From: Campylobacter concisus
Lineage (GTDB): Bacteria > Campylobacterota > Campylobacteria > Campylobacterales > Campylobacteraceae
Reading direction: 5' to 3'
DNA length: 64,000 nt
NCBI RefSeq assembly: GCF_003049705.1
Contig: NZ_PIRF01000004.1
Span: 1-64,000 of the forward strand
A program made the translations under genes and the position numbers. The notes beneath the pieces were generated by a model. That model searched no databases. It saw nothing but the letters and a program-made list of their open reading frames with translations, and was not told the DNA's origin. Below are positions 31,819 through 39,701 of this stretch, piece by piece. Position 1 is the first letter of the stretch; each line of letters begins with the position of its first letter.

Positions 31819-32831
31819 AAAAAAGAAAAAAAGCTTTTACATTAATTGAGCTAATAATAGTCATCACCGTGCTTGGTGTTATCTCACTTATGAGCTTTAA
31901 CACGCTTATGAATTTATATCAAAACTATTTTCAAAGCAAAGTAATAAACGAACTAGAAACACAAAGCGAAATCGCTCTAGAGCAAATTTCAATGCTACTT
32001 AGCCACAGAATCAAACAAAGCGTTATCGCTAGGAAAAAAAATGGAGATTATCTAGCCCTAAATGATAGTGGCGTAAATTTAAGTAGTGACTTTGAAATTT
32101 TAGAATTTATCCCAGCTGCTTATGAGCTATTTAATGGCATAAACGAATATAAAGGAGATGATACTAACGGAGATCCCATCTTTGAAGAAGGCATATATAG
32201 CGGATATATAGATCTTGCAAATAGTTCTGTTGCAAATGGATTAAAAAGCCCTGGAAGCAAATTTAATGACGCTTTTAGAAACGGCGTAATGGACTTGACC
32301 TGCGAAAATGACAGCGATGAAGAAGATGTAAATAGCGGCTCTAGGTGCATAAACGCCGATAATGAAAATGGTGGTTTAGTGGCGATATTTTCTAGCATAC
32401 TTTATAGAGTTGGTAGCAGCTTTGGCTATCAAGAAAATTTAGATCAAAGGCACTTAGATATCGCAAAAGTAGGCATACAGTCAATCGACACACTTAAAAT
32501 TTCAAGTGATTTTAAAAATAAAAAAATTTCAGAACAGTATAAACTAGCTTATACAGCTATTGCCATAGCGCCAGCTGAGCAAAGTGTCGAGGATGTACAA
32601 AACGGCTCTTTTGACCTTAAAATTTACTACAATTATAGGCCATGGCTAAATGAAAGCTTTAAAAAATTTAGCTCAACATCCACAAAGGATATCAAAGCCG
32701 AAAGTGCAACACTAGCTAAACACGTAACAAGATTTGTCTTTACGGAAAAAAATGGTGTCATCGCGCTAAAGCTCTGCCTTAAAGCAGAAAAATCAGAAAT
32801 AACTATTTGCAAGTCAAAGGCGGTTTATTGA
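31815..32831 (+). CDS. Type IV pilin-like protein 2, MshO/PilW-like
   Basis: A 338-residue minor-pilin-like protein, long for a pilin as PilW/MshO proteins are. I chose ATG 31815 because it forms a classic ATGA overlap with the preceding stop. An ATG six bases earlier is possible. The leader KKRKKA/FTLIELIIVITVLGVISL has Glu at +5 but an Ala rather than Gly at -1 of the cleavage site, which is unusual though tolerated in some pseudopilins. The globular part holds LTCENDSDEEDVNSGSRC, an acidic loop between two cysteines. Confidence 0.85.
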   Translation: MKKRKKAFTLIELIIVITVLGVISLMSFNTLMNLYQNYFQSKVINELETQSEIALEQISMLLSHRIKQSVIARKKNGDYLALNDSGVNLSSDFEILEFIPAAYELFNGINEYKGDDTNGDPIFEEGIYSGYIDLANSSVANGLKSPGSKFNDAFRNGVMDLTCENDSDEEDVNSGSRCINADNENGGLVAIFSSILYRVGSSFGYQENLDQRHLDIAKVGIQSIDTLKISSDFKNKKISEQYKLAYTAIAIAPAEQSVEDVQNGSFDLKIYYNYRPWLNESFKKFSSTSTKDIKAESATLAKHVTRFVFTEKNGVIALKLCLKAEKSEITICKSKAVY

Positions 32832-33253
32832 TGAGAAAAGGATTTACATTAATAGCGGCGATATTTTTTCTAGTTGTAGCAGCTTCTATCAGCACTCTTG
32901 CTCTTTCGATAGCTAGCACATCAGCTAGACAAAGCAGTGAAATTTATCTAAGAGAGCAAGCACAACTCGTTGCTCAAGCAGCAGCAGAGTATGCGATGTT
33001 TGAAATTTTTAGAACTGATTTCTCAAACAAATGCTTAGATAAAGTAGATGGAGAATTTAACGATATGTTCGACTTTAAAGTAAAAATAACTTACTTTGGC
33101 GATATCGGCATATGCACTCCACCGACCATCATGCCAGGAACAAACGGAGTCGCAAGTACTGGCAACATGATCTTTGATGTTTTTGTAACATCAAAAGATA
33201 AAAAAACGCCAAATCCTATAAATTTTCACAAACGAACTCTTCAGAAACTTTAA
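32831..33253 (+). CDS. Type IV pilin-like protein 3, MshP/PilX-like
   Basis: A 140-residue minor-pilin-like protein starting at ATG 32831 in a TGATG overlap with the preceding gene. The leader MRKG/FTLIAAIFFLVVAASIS has Gly at -1 and Phe at +1, but Ala replaces the Glu at +5. Lack of Glu5 is typical of pilins at the very tip of the fibre (GspK/PilX/MshP types). Two cysteines (NKCLD, GICTPP) may pair. It is the last gene of the cassette, followed by the hpf promoter. Confidence 0.83.
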   Translation: MRKGFTLIAAIFFLVVAASISTLALSIASTSARQSSEIYLREQAQLVAQAAAEYAMFEIFRTDFSNKCLDKVDGEFNDMFDFKVKITYFGDIGICTPPTIMPGTNGVASTGNMIFDVFVTSKDKKTPNPINFHKRTLQKL

Positions 33254-33296
33254 AATTTTATAAAGATTTTAGTTTAATTTGTTTTTAGTTTTAGCG

Positions 33297-33305
33297 TGTT
33301 ATAAT
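33297..33305 (+). promoter_or_regulatory. Extended -10 promoter of hpf
   Basis: TGTTATAAT, a perfect TG-extended -10 hexamer, ends 28 bases before the hpf start codon. It is preceded by T-rich DNA and no clear -35 box, as is usual in Campylobacter. An AAAGGAG ribosome site follows. Confidence 0.7.
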
Positions 33306-33333
33306 CTCATTACTTTCTATAAAGGAGATTGCA

Positions 33334-33861
33334 ATGAATATAAGCATTGTAGGAAAACAATTTGAGCTAACAGAGCCGATCAAAAACTATATCCAAGACG
33401 CTTTTGATACACTTGGCAAATACAATCTTGACATCATCTCTGCAAGATGTGTTGTAGCAGCCGATGAAAAACAAGGCAAGAAAGGTTTTAACGCAGAATT
33501 TTCTCTAAATATGGCACATAAAGATACGATAGTCGTTCGCCAAAAAGATAAAGATCTTTATGCTGCGATCGATCTTGCTGTCGAAAAAGCTTCAAAAGTT
33601 TTAAGAAGAGAGCATGATAAGAAATTTACTGTTAAGGGCAAGGCTGATGATAAAGAATTTCGCTCAAGAATAGGCGAAGAAAAGATCGAAGGCGTTGAAG
33701 AGATCGTGCCTATGGAGCTTGAAATTTATAAACCACTTGAAGTTGAAGAAGCACTTGAAAAACTAAAATCAAGCGATAAACAATTTTACGTATTTAACGA
33801 TGTTGACGCAAAAATGCGTGTGATCTACAAAAGAACAGACGGAACTTTCGGTCTTTACTAA
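33334..33861 (+). CDS. hpf: Ribosome hibernation-promoting factor, long form
   Basis: A 175-residue protein that dimerises 70S ribosomes into inactive 100S particles in starvation or stationary phase. The N-terminal S30AE domain (MNISIVGKQFELTEPIKNYIQDAFDTL...) is joined to the C-terminal dimerisation domain (PMELEIYKPLEVEEALEKLKSSDKQFYVFNDVDAKMRVIYKR), which is the mark of long HPF. The length matches. It has its own promoter and terminator. Confidence 0.95.
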   Translation: MNISIVGKQFELTEPIKNYIQDAFDTLGKYNLDIISARCVVAADEKQGKKGFNAEFSLNMAHKDTIVVRQKDKDLYAAIDLAVEKASKVLRREHDKKFTVKGKADDKEFRSRIGEEKIEGVEEIVPMELEIYKPLEVEEALEKLKSSDKQFYVFNDVDAKMRVIYKRTDGTFGLY

Positions 33862-33864
33862 AAA

Positions 33865-33883
33865 TAGGGGCAGCTCGCCCCTA
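33865..33883 (+). terminator. Terminator of hpf
   Basis: TAGGGGC pairs with GCCCCTA across AGCTC directly after the hpf stop, followed by AAAATTTAT. Confidence 0.8.
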
Positions 33884-34508
33884 AAATTTATACTAATTCA
33901 CTATAAAATTTCTTTCTAAAATCTAAAAAACCTGTTGCAAAAACTACTGTGCCAGCAAATGACTTTAAATTTTCAAAAAGGTGTTAAGCTCTATCAAGAT
34001 AACTTTAAATTTAAAATTTTACCCAAGTATTTAAGCAAACCTTTAAGCCTTAAAAGCCAACTATATTTTTATAAATTTTATGAGTAATTTTTATTTAGCT
34101 TTGTTGATTAGATTATCAGAGTTATAAAAACCTTATCAAATTATCAATTTTGGTTTTTAACTCAACGTCCAAACATAATGAAAGAGTGCTTTAAAATCAA
34201 AAAGTGCCTAAAATTTTATAGAATAGATATCCCTACATAAGATAGATCTAGATATAAGAAGGATTCCCTGTAAGCCATTTTAAGAAGATCTTGGCGAACT
34301 AAATTAAAACGACATAAACTAAGTTACAGCTGGTGGAGAGCACGGCAAAGAAGTAAGTGCTGTAAAAAAGTAAGTATTTTTTAAAAAATAATTGCAAGCA
34401 TCAAGATATGGATTTTTTTATGGACTGGGAAAGAGTAGAAGAATACGGCAATAACACAACAAAGCAAACGAGCTAAAAATGCCTGATAGCGTCAGAAATT
34501 TTTAAAGA
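33884..34508. other. Gene-poor stretch, probably decayed sequence
   Basis: About 625 bases without a convincing gene. On the plus strand, short fragments look like former coding sequence: AGGEHGKEVSAVKK at about 34329-34370, and DFFMDWERVEEYGNN at about 34407-34455 in another frame. Several stop codons separate them and neither has a ribosome site. I cannot name the ancestral gene. Confidence 0.45.
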
Positions 34509-34535
34509 TAAAAGAGAGACAAGGCTCTCTTTTTG
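34509..34535. terminator. Bidirectional hairpin before the DUF1523 gene
   Basis: AAAAGAGAG and CTCTCTTTT flank a six-base loop and end in TTTTT on the plus strand, with U-rich sequence on the minus strand too. It lies about 37 bases beyond the leftward DUF1523 stop and probably ends the norZ unit. Confidence 0.65.
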
Positions 34536-34571
34536 ATTTTTAAAATATCAAATAGCTAAAACAAATGCTAT

Positions 34572-35114
34572 CTATTTCTCTAAATTTTCACTAGTCTTTG
34601 GTCTAAAGGCCTTATTTATCTTTCTTATCCAAATGATTAGCGAGATAAACAAGATAAAGTAAAATACATAGCTAGCTACCGGCCAACTAGTATCAGTGCC
34701 GCTTTCTTTTAGCGAGATGACATTTCTAAACTCTTGAAGCATAGAAATTCTATATCCATAATATTTTACAGTTACGTTTCTATCGCTATTTGTGAAGCCT
34801 TGGGCCTTAGCTTGCACATCAGCTGAGTTAAATTTAAAATAAAATGGGAATCCCCATGCAGTATCTTCATTTCTATAGGCCATAACTTTATCTGGGTTTT
34901 GAGGATTTTTAGTGTAGATGAAATAGACATCTCTAGTAGGGCCATCAGCTGGGTTTTTGGCGTCAATTATGCCATCCTTATCCATACGTTTTACATCGCC
35001 ACCAGTTATAAAAACGCTATCATAATGCGGAAACGAATAATTAACCACAAGTACCAACAAAAGGTGCAAGAGGACAATAAAAGTAACGCAAATTCTTCTA
35101 AAAAATGTAATCAT
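34572..35114 (-). CDS. DUF1523 family membrane protein
   Basis: A 180-residue protein with transmembrane segments near residues 8-26 and 145-165 and a periplasmic domain between them. The segment ITGGDVKRMDKDG...RDVYFIYTKNP...VMAYRNEDTAWGFPFYFKFNSADVQAKAQ is the DUF1523 pattern. No function is established. It lies 71 bases downstream of the nitric oxide reductase on the same strand, so a supporting role for that enzyme, or shared NO regulation, is a reasonable guess only. Confidence 0.75.
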   Translation of the reverse strand: MITFFRRICVTFIVLLHLLLVLVVNYSFPHYDSVFITGGDVKRMDKDGIIDAKNPADGPTRDVYFIYTKNPQNPDKVMAYRNEDTAWGFPFYFKFNSADVQAKAQGFTNSDRNVTVKYYGYRISMLQEFRNVISLKESGTDTSWPVASYVFYFILFISLIIWIRKINKAFRPKTSENLEK

Positions 35115-35185
35115 TTCTTTCCTTTAAATTTACGCTATTTTATGAAAAGATAGCTTAAATAAAGGGGCAAAATACCCCTTTAGTT

Positions 35186-37417
35186 TTAAGCTTTTTTATT
35201 AAGCATAAATTTTAGAAGTTGTGCAAGGAAGCTGATTCCACCGATTATTAAAATCGTATCACCAATCATTCTTACCCATCTTAAATTTTGCAAGTGTGAT
35301 TGTTGTAGAAGCTCAGCGCTTCTTGCATACCACATGCCTTGCTCTAGGCTTGCAAATGCTTGATAAATTCCTATTGGAAGCAACGAAAGCACGATCATTA
35401 GCATAAGGCCTATATTTAAGCCCCAAAAACCTACTTTCATAAGTTTTTCATCAAATTCTTGACCTTTGAATAGATAAGTAGCTACTAGCCAAACAAATCC
35501 AAGTGCTAAAAATCCATAAACACCAAATAGCGCAGCATGTCCGTGAACTGGAGTCGTATTTAGGCCTTGGATATAAAATAGTGAGATCGGAGGATTGATT
35601 AAAAATCCAAATACACCAGCACCTAGCATATTCCAGAAAGCAACTGCGATAAAGCAGTAAAGTGGCCATTTTAATGTCTTAGCCCAAGTTTGAGCAAACT
35701 GAAGTCTGTAATGCTCATAAGCTTCAGCGCCAAGCAATACAAGAGGAACTACCTCAAGTGCTGAGAAACTAGCGCCAACTGCCATTATAGGTGTTGTAGT
35801 GCCTGCAAAATATAAGTGGTGGAAAGTTCCTGGAATTCCGCCCACTAAAAAAAGTGATGCGCTCGCAAGTGTTGAAAACGTAGCAAATCTCTTTGAAACA
35901 AGACCAAGACTAACAAATACAAAAGCAAGTGAAGCGGTAGCAAATACCTCAAAAAAGCCTTCAACCCAAAGGTGTACAACCCACCAGCGCCAGTATTCCA
36001 TCACTGGAAGTGGACTTCTTTGGCCGTAAAATAATCCTGCTCCGTAAAATAATCCAACTGCAACGGCTGAAGCTGCGAAGATAGCAAGTAAATTTTTGTC
36101 ACCTTTGTTCTTAAATCCGCCGATAAATCCGCGAAGTAAAAGTAGCATCCAAATGACAAGACCAACAAATAAAATAATTTGCCAAACACGTCCAAGCTCG
36201 ATATATTCATATCCTTGGTGTCCAAACCAGAAGCTTAAATTTATAGGCATGATATTTGCGATCGCCAAATACTCGCCAGCAAAACTGCCAACTACAAGGA
36301 TTAGTAGTGCGTAAAATAATAAATCTACGCCAAGCTTTTGGAATTTTGGATCTTTACCGCCATTTATAATAGGTGCTAGGAAAAGACCGCCTGCTAAAAA
36401 TCCTGTCGCAATCCAGAAAATACTAGCCTGAATGTGCCATGTTCTAGCAAGTGAATAAGGAATATAAGCTGATAAATTTATACCGTAAAATTCTTGTCCT
36501 TCTACTGTATAGTGAGCTGTAAAGCCGCCTATTAAAATTTGGAATGCAAAAAGAGCCAAAGTCACAAAAAGATATTTTTTAAGAGCTTTTTGAGATGGAG
36601 TTAGGCTTAATTTACTAAGCGGATCCTCGCTAATAGCTTCCAACTTTTCATCATCTTTTTTACCATAAAAAGAGCTAAACCAAACAAGAAATCCAATACC
36701 AGCAATAAGTATTACAACGCTTGCGATTGACCAAAAGATATTTTCGCTTGTTGGTACATTATCGATTAGTGGCTCGTGTGGCCAGTTGTTTGTGTATGTA
36801 GCATCGCTATTAGGTCTGTTTGCTGCGGTTGCCCAGGCTGACCAGAAGAAAAAGTTATTAAGATCATCTCTATCAGAAGCACTTGGAAGAGTATTTTCTT
36901 TCATCGCATAAGCTTCTCTTAAAGATTTAAACTTAGGGTCATTTCCAAAAAGTGATGAATACTCTTGGCTTACTTGTTTCATAGCCTTTAATCTATCGCT
37001 GCTAAGTACGATTTTATCGTCTTTTACGCCATTTTCTCGGTACTCTTTTTTAAGTAGAACTTTTAGATTTGCCTTTTGCTCATCATTTAAGTCAGCATAT
37101 TTTGAGTGATAAATTTTATCTGCTTTTAACTCTAAAAATATAACTAACTCTTTATGAAGCCAGTCCGCACTCCAATCAGGTGCTTGATATGCGCCGTGTC
37201 CCCAAACAGAGCCAACTTGCATACCTCCTATGCTTTGCCAGGCCTCTTGACCTTTATAGATACTCTCTTTGTCGATAACGACATTGCCATTCTCATCTGT
37301 AAAATTTACAACTGGTGGCGAGCTTCTATAAACCTCAACGCCATAGTAGCCTAAAATACTAAAGCAAATTACTAGTACTGCAACAAGTGCTAGCCAATAC
37401 TTTTTGTATTCACGCAT
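35186..37417 (-). CDS. norZ: Quinol-dependent nitric oxide reductase
   Basis: An inner-membrane enzyme of 743 residues reducing two NO to nitrous oxide with quinol electrons. It is a single-subunit qNor: an N-terminal membrane helix and periplasmic domain (YYGVEVYRSSPPVVNFTDENG, GGMQVGSVWGHGAYQAPDW) stand where NorC would be, without a haem-c CxxCH. They are followed by a haem-copper oxidase-type 12-helix core with the ligand-bearing stretches ARTWHIQASIFWIATGF, VHLWVEGFFEVFATASLAF, FHHLYFAG and VHGHAALFGVYGF. It protects against host or denitrification NO. A 12-base palindrome lies about 62-73 bases upstream of its start. Confidence 0.96.
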   Translation of the reverse strand: MREYKKYWLALVAVLVICFSILGYYGVEVYRSSPPVVNFTDENGNVVIDKESIYKGQEAWQSIGGMQVGSVWGHGAYQAPDWSADWLHKELVIFLELKADKIYHSKYADLNDEQKANLKVLLKKEYRENGVKDDKIVLSSDRLKAMKQVSQEYSSLFGNDPKFKSLREAYAMKENTLPSASDRDDLNNFFFWSAWATAANRPNSDATYTNNWPHEPLIDNVPTSENIFWSIASVVILIAGIGFLVWFSSFYGKKDDEKLEAISEDPLSKLSLTPSQKALKKYLFVTLALFAFQILIGGFTAHYTVEGQEFYGINLSAYIPYSLARTWHIQASIFWIATGFLAGGLFLAPIINGGKDPKFQKLGVDLLFYALLILVVGSFAGEYLAIANIMPINLSFWFGHQGYEYIELGRVWQIILFVGLVIWMLLLLRGFIGGFKNKGDKNLLAIFAASAVAVGLFYGAGLFYGQRSPLPVMEYWRWWVVHLWVEGFFEVFATASLAFVFVSLGLVSKRFATFSTLASASLFLVGGIPGTFHHLYFAGTTTPIMAVGASFSALEVVPLVLLGAEAYEHYRLQFAQTWAKTLKWPLYCFIAVAFWNMLGAGVFGFLINPPISLFYIQGLNTTPVHGHAALFGVYGFLALGFVWLVATYLFKGQEFDEKLMKVGFWGLNIGLMLMIVLSLLPIGIYQAFASLEQGMWYARSAELLQQSHLQNLRWVRMIGDTILIIGGISFLAQLLKFMLNKKA

Positions 37418-37478
37418 TGATTCTCCTTTTTTTAAAAATTTTGAGGTGAAGTTTAGCTCATTTTAAAAAATCAAATAA

Positions 37479-37490
37479 TGACATATGTCA
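37479..37490. promoter_or_regulatory. Palindrome TGACATATGTCA upstream of norZ
   Basis: A perfect 12-base dyad in the 217-base gap between norZ and the divergent ABC importer, 62 bases before the norZ ATG. Size and position suit an operator for a dimeric regulator, for example a CRP/FNR-family NO sensor, although it is not the NssR motif TTAAC-N4-GTTAA as I know it. Confidence 0.5.
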
Positions 37491-37535
37491 ATAAAAGGAG
37501 AGAATTTATCCCATTAGTTTTATAAGAATTTACAA

Positions 37536-37567
37536 TATATGCAAATTCTTCATAATGTATATGCAAA
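37536..37567. repeat. Two direct repeats of TATATGCAAA, 22 bases apart
   Basis: TATATGCAAA occurs at 37536-37545 and 37558-37567, a start-to-start spacing of 22 bases or about two helical turns, so both face the same side of DNA. They lie 68-99 bases upstream of the ABC importer's first gene. They may be tandem regulator sites or chance in AT-rich DNA. Confidence 0.4.
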
Positions 37568-37634
37568 ATTTACATAGAATTAATATAAATATTATTAACA
37601 TACATGTTTATACTTCAAAAATAAAGGAAAAAAT

Positions 37635-38690
37635 ATGCAAACAAATTTTATGCATAAAGTAACCAAATTTAGCCTTGTTGCTTCACTATTTATGGCTCTT
37701 AGCCTAAACGCAGCTGAGTCTGCAAGAAGCATAACCGATATGCAAGGCGTAAAAGTAAGCGTCCCAGAAAAAGTTGAGAAGATCGCTGCACTTTGGCACG
37801 CAAACAACGAGATCATCCTAGCACTTGGTGGTATGGATAAAGTGGTCACAACAACAGATCTTATCAAGAAGAACAAGTGGTTTGCCCTTGTCTATCCAAA
37901 GGTAAAAGACCTACCAGCTGCGCTAAATGGCAAAGATATTCAAGTAGAAGAGCTAGTTAAGCTAGCACCTGATGTTGTCATAGTCTCAAGCAAAAACTAT
38001 CAAGACGAGCTTAGCAAAAACGGCTTTAGCGCGGTAAATATGATATATAGAGACTATCCAGATATGGAGAAGAGTATCTACGCAACAGCTGAAGTTATCG
38101 GCACTGACAAGGCTAGAGCTTTGGCCGAAAAGCTTTCAAACAAGATCCATGAGAACTCAAAATTTGTTGAAGCCAAAACAAAAAATATCCCAGCTGATAA
38201 GCGCCCAAAAGTACTTCACCTTCTTGGCGGAGCAAATTTATTAAAGGTTGACGGAACAAACACTATCCAAAACACTTGGATAAATTTAGCTGGTGGCAAA
38301 AACGCAGTGGCAAAAGATGGCTCTATGATCGAGCTTACAGCTGAAGAGATTATCAATGCAAACCCTGATATCATCATCGTTGGCGGCAATGACACAGATG
38401 CTTTGATCAAAAATGTTAAAGAGCACCCTGCATTTTCTGGCTCAAATGCTGTGAAAAATGGCAAAATTTATGGCAACCCAAAAGGGGTATTTGCTTGGGA
38501 TAGATATGGCGCTGAGAGCGTGCTTCAAATTTTATGGGCAGCAAAAACTATCCAGCCTGATCTTTTCAAAGACCTAGACATGAAAGCAAAAACAAAAGAG
38601 TTTTACAAAGAGTTCCTAAACCACGATCTTAGCGATACAGAGTATGGCTACATGCTAAAAGGTCTAAACCCTGACGGCAGCAGCAAATAA
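37635..38690 (+). CDS. Periplasmic binding protein of a metal-chelate ABC importer
   Basis: A 351-residue protein with a signal peptide (cleavage after about SLNAAES). It has the helical-backbone fold of the FepB/BtuF class (TroA-like): MQGVKVSVPEKVEKIAALWHANNEIILALGGMDKVV, then VEELVKLAPDVVIVSSKN and ITADEIINANPDIIIVGGNDTDAL-type segments. It would capture iron-siderophore, haem or cobalamin and pass it to the downstream permease. The exact ligand is not readable. AAAGGA lies about eight bases before the ATG; a second Met at residue 6 is possible. Start of a three-gene operon. Confidence 0.9.
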   Translation: MQTNFMHKVTKFSLVASLFMALSLNAAESARSITDMQGVKVSVPEKVEKIAALWHANNEIILALGGMDKVVTTTDLIKKNKWFALVYPKVKDLPAALNGKDIQVEELVKLAPDVVIVSSKNYQDELSKNGFSAVNMIYRDYPDMEKSIYATAEVIGTDKARALAEKLSNKIHENSKFVEAKTKNIPADKRPKVLHLLGGANLLKVDGTNTIQNTWINLAGGKNAVAKDGSMIELTAEEIINANPDIIIVGGNDTDALIKNVKEHPAFSGSNAVKNGKIYGNPKGVFAWDRYGAESVLQILWAAKTIQPDLFKDLDMKAKTKEFYKEFLNHDLSDTEYGYMLKGLNPDGSSK

Positions 38691-38693
38691 TAT

Positions 38694-39701
38694 ATGAAAA
38701 ACGCAAATTTTTCATTAGTTGCTATATTTTTAGCCCTGCTCACCATTGTTTGCGCCTTTGTCGCACTTGGCGTTGGTAGATTTTACATACCATTTAGCGA
38801 TGTCTTTAGCGTGCTTGTTCACGGCTTTGGCTTTGGCGATGGCGCAGCTAGCAACATCACAAATGTGATAGAAAATTTGCGCATACCTCGCATCATCGCA
38901 GCTATCTTAGTCGGTGCCGCTCTTAGCGTGAGCGGTGCTGCCTATCAAGGCGTCTTTAAGAACCAGCTAGTAAGCCCTGATCTTCTTGGCGTCTCGGCTG
39001 GTGCTTGCGTGGGAGCTGCAACTGCCATTATCTTTGATCTGTCGCTAATTTGGATACAAATTTTTGCATTTGGCTTTGGCCTAGCAGCCGTTGCTATCAC
39101 GCTAGCCATACCAAAGATGATGGGGCGCACGAGCACACTTATGCTAGTTCTTTCTGGTATCATCGTAAGCGGCCTAATGGGTTCAATAATCGGCTTTTTA
39201 AAATATGTCGCTGATCCTGAAACAAAGCTACCTGACATAGTCTACTGGCAGCTTGGAAGCCTTGCAAAGCTTGATAGCGAGAATTTAAAATTTATAGCCC
39301 CAGTGATGATCATCTGCGCCATTTTGCTAATAGCCATGAGCTGGCGCATAAATTTACTCTCGTTTGGCGACGAGAGTGCGGCTAGACTTGGCGTAAATGT
39401 AGCTTTTGAACGCGCTATCGTTATCATATGCGCTACGCTCCTTACAGCGTGTAGCGTCTGCATAAGCGGTATAGTCGCTTGGGTGGGACTTCTCATGCCA
39501 CATCTGGCTCGTATGCTAGTTGGTGCAAATAACATAAAAAGCATGCCAGCAAGCATATTTATGGGTGCGATATTTTTGCTATTTGTCGATACTCTAGCAC
39601 GCAGCATAAGCGTGAGCGAAGTGCCTCTTGGCGTACTTACTGGCTTTATCGGCACGGTATTTTTCGTCTGGGTCTTGTGGCGAAATAAAAAGGTTGCGTG
39701 A
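38694..39701 (+). CDS. FecCD-family ABC permease
   Basis: A 335-residue inner-membrane permease with about ten hydrophobic segments. Family stretches are LRIPRIIAAILVGAALSVSGAAYQGVFKNQLVSPDLLGVSAGA, the cytoplasmic coupling region SWRINLLSFGDESAARLGVN and ISGIVAWVGLLMPHLARMLVG. It works as a homodimer with the ATPase encoded next. It starts three bases after the binding-protein stop, and its own stop overlaps the next start (TGATG). Confidence 0.95.
   Translation: MKNANFSLVAIFLALLTIVCAFVALGVGRFYIPFSDVFSVLVHGFGFGDGAASNITNVIENLRIPRIIAAILVGAALSVSGAAYQGVFKNQLVSPDLLGVSAGACVGAATAIIFDLSLIWIQIFAFGFGLAAVAITLAIPKMMGRTSTLMLVLSGIIVSGLMGSIIGFLKYVADPETKLPDIVYWQLGSLAKLDSENLKFIAPVMIICAILLIAMSWRINLLSFGDESAARLGVNVAFERAIVIICATLLTACSVCISGIVAWVGLLMPHLARMLVGANNIKSMPASIFMGAIFLLFVDTLARSISVSEVPLGVLTGFIGTVFFVWVLWRNKKVA

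Noticed and set aside
34407..34473. Tiny plus-strand gene starting MDFFMDWERVEEYG
   Set aside because: 22 codons, no ribosome site, next to other frame shards; treated as decayed sequence.
39242..39655. 137-codon open frame on the minus strand
   Set aside because: It is antisense to the FecCD permease gene and shows no family features.
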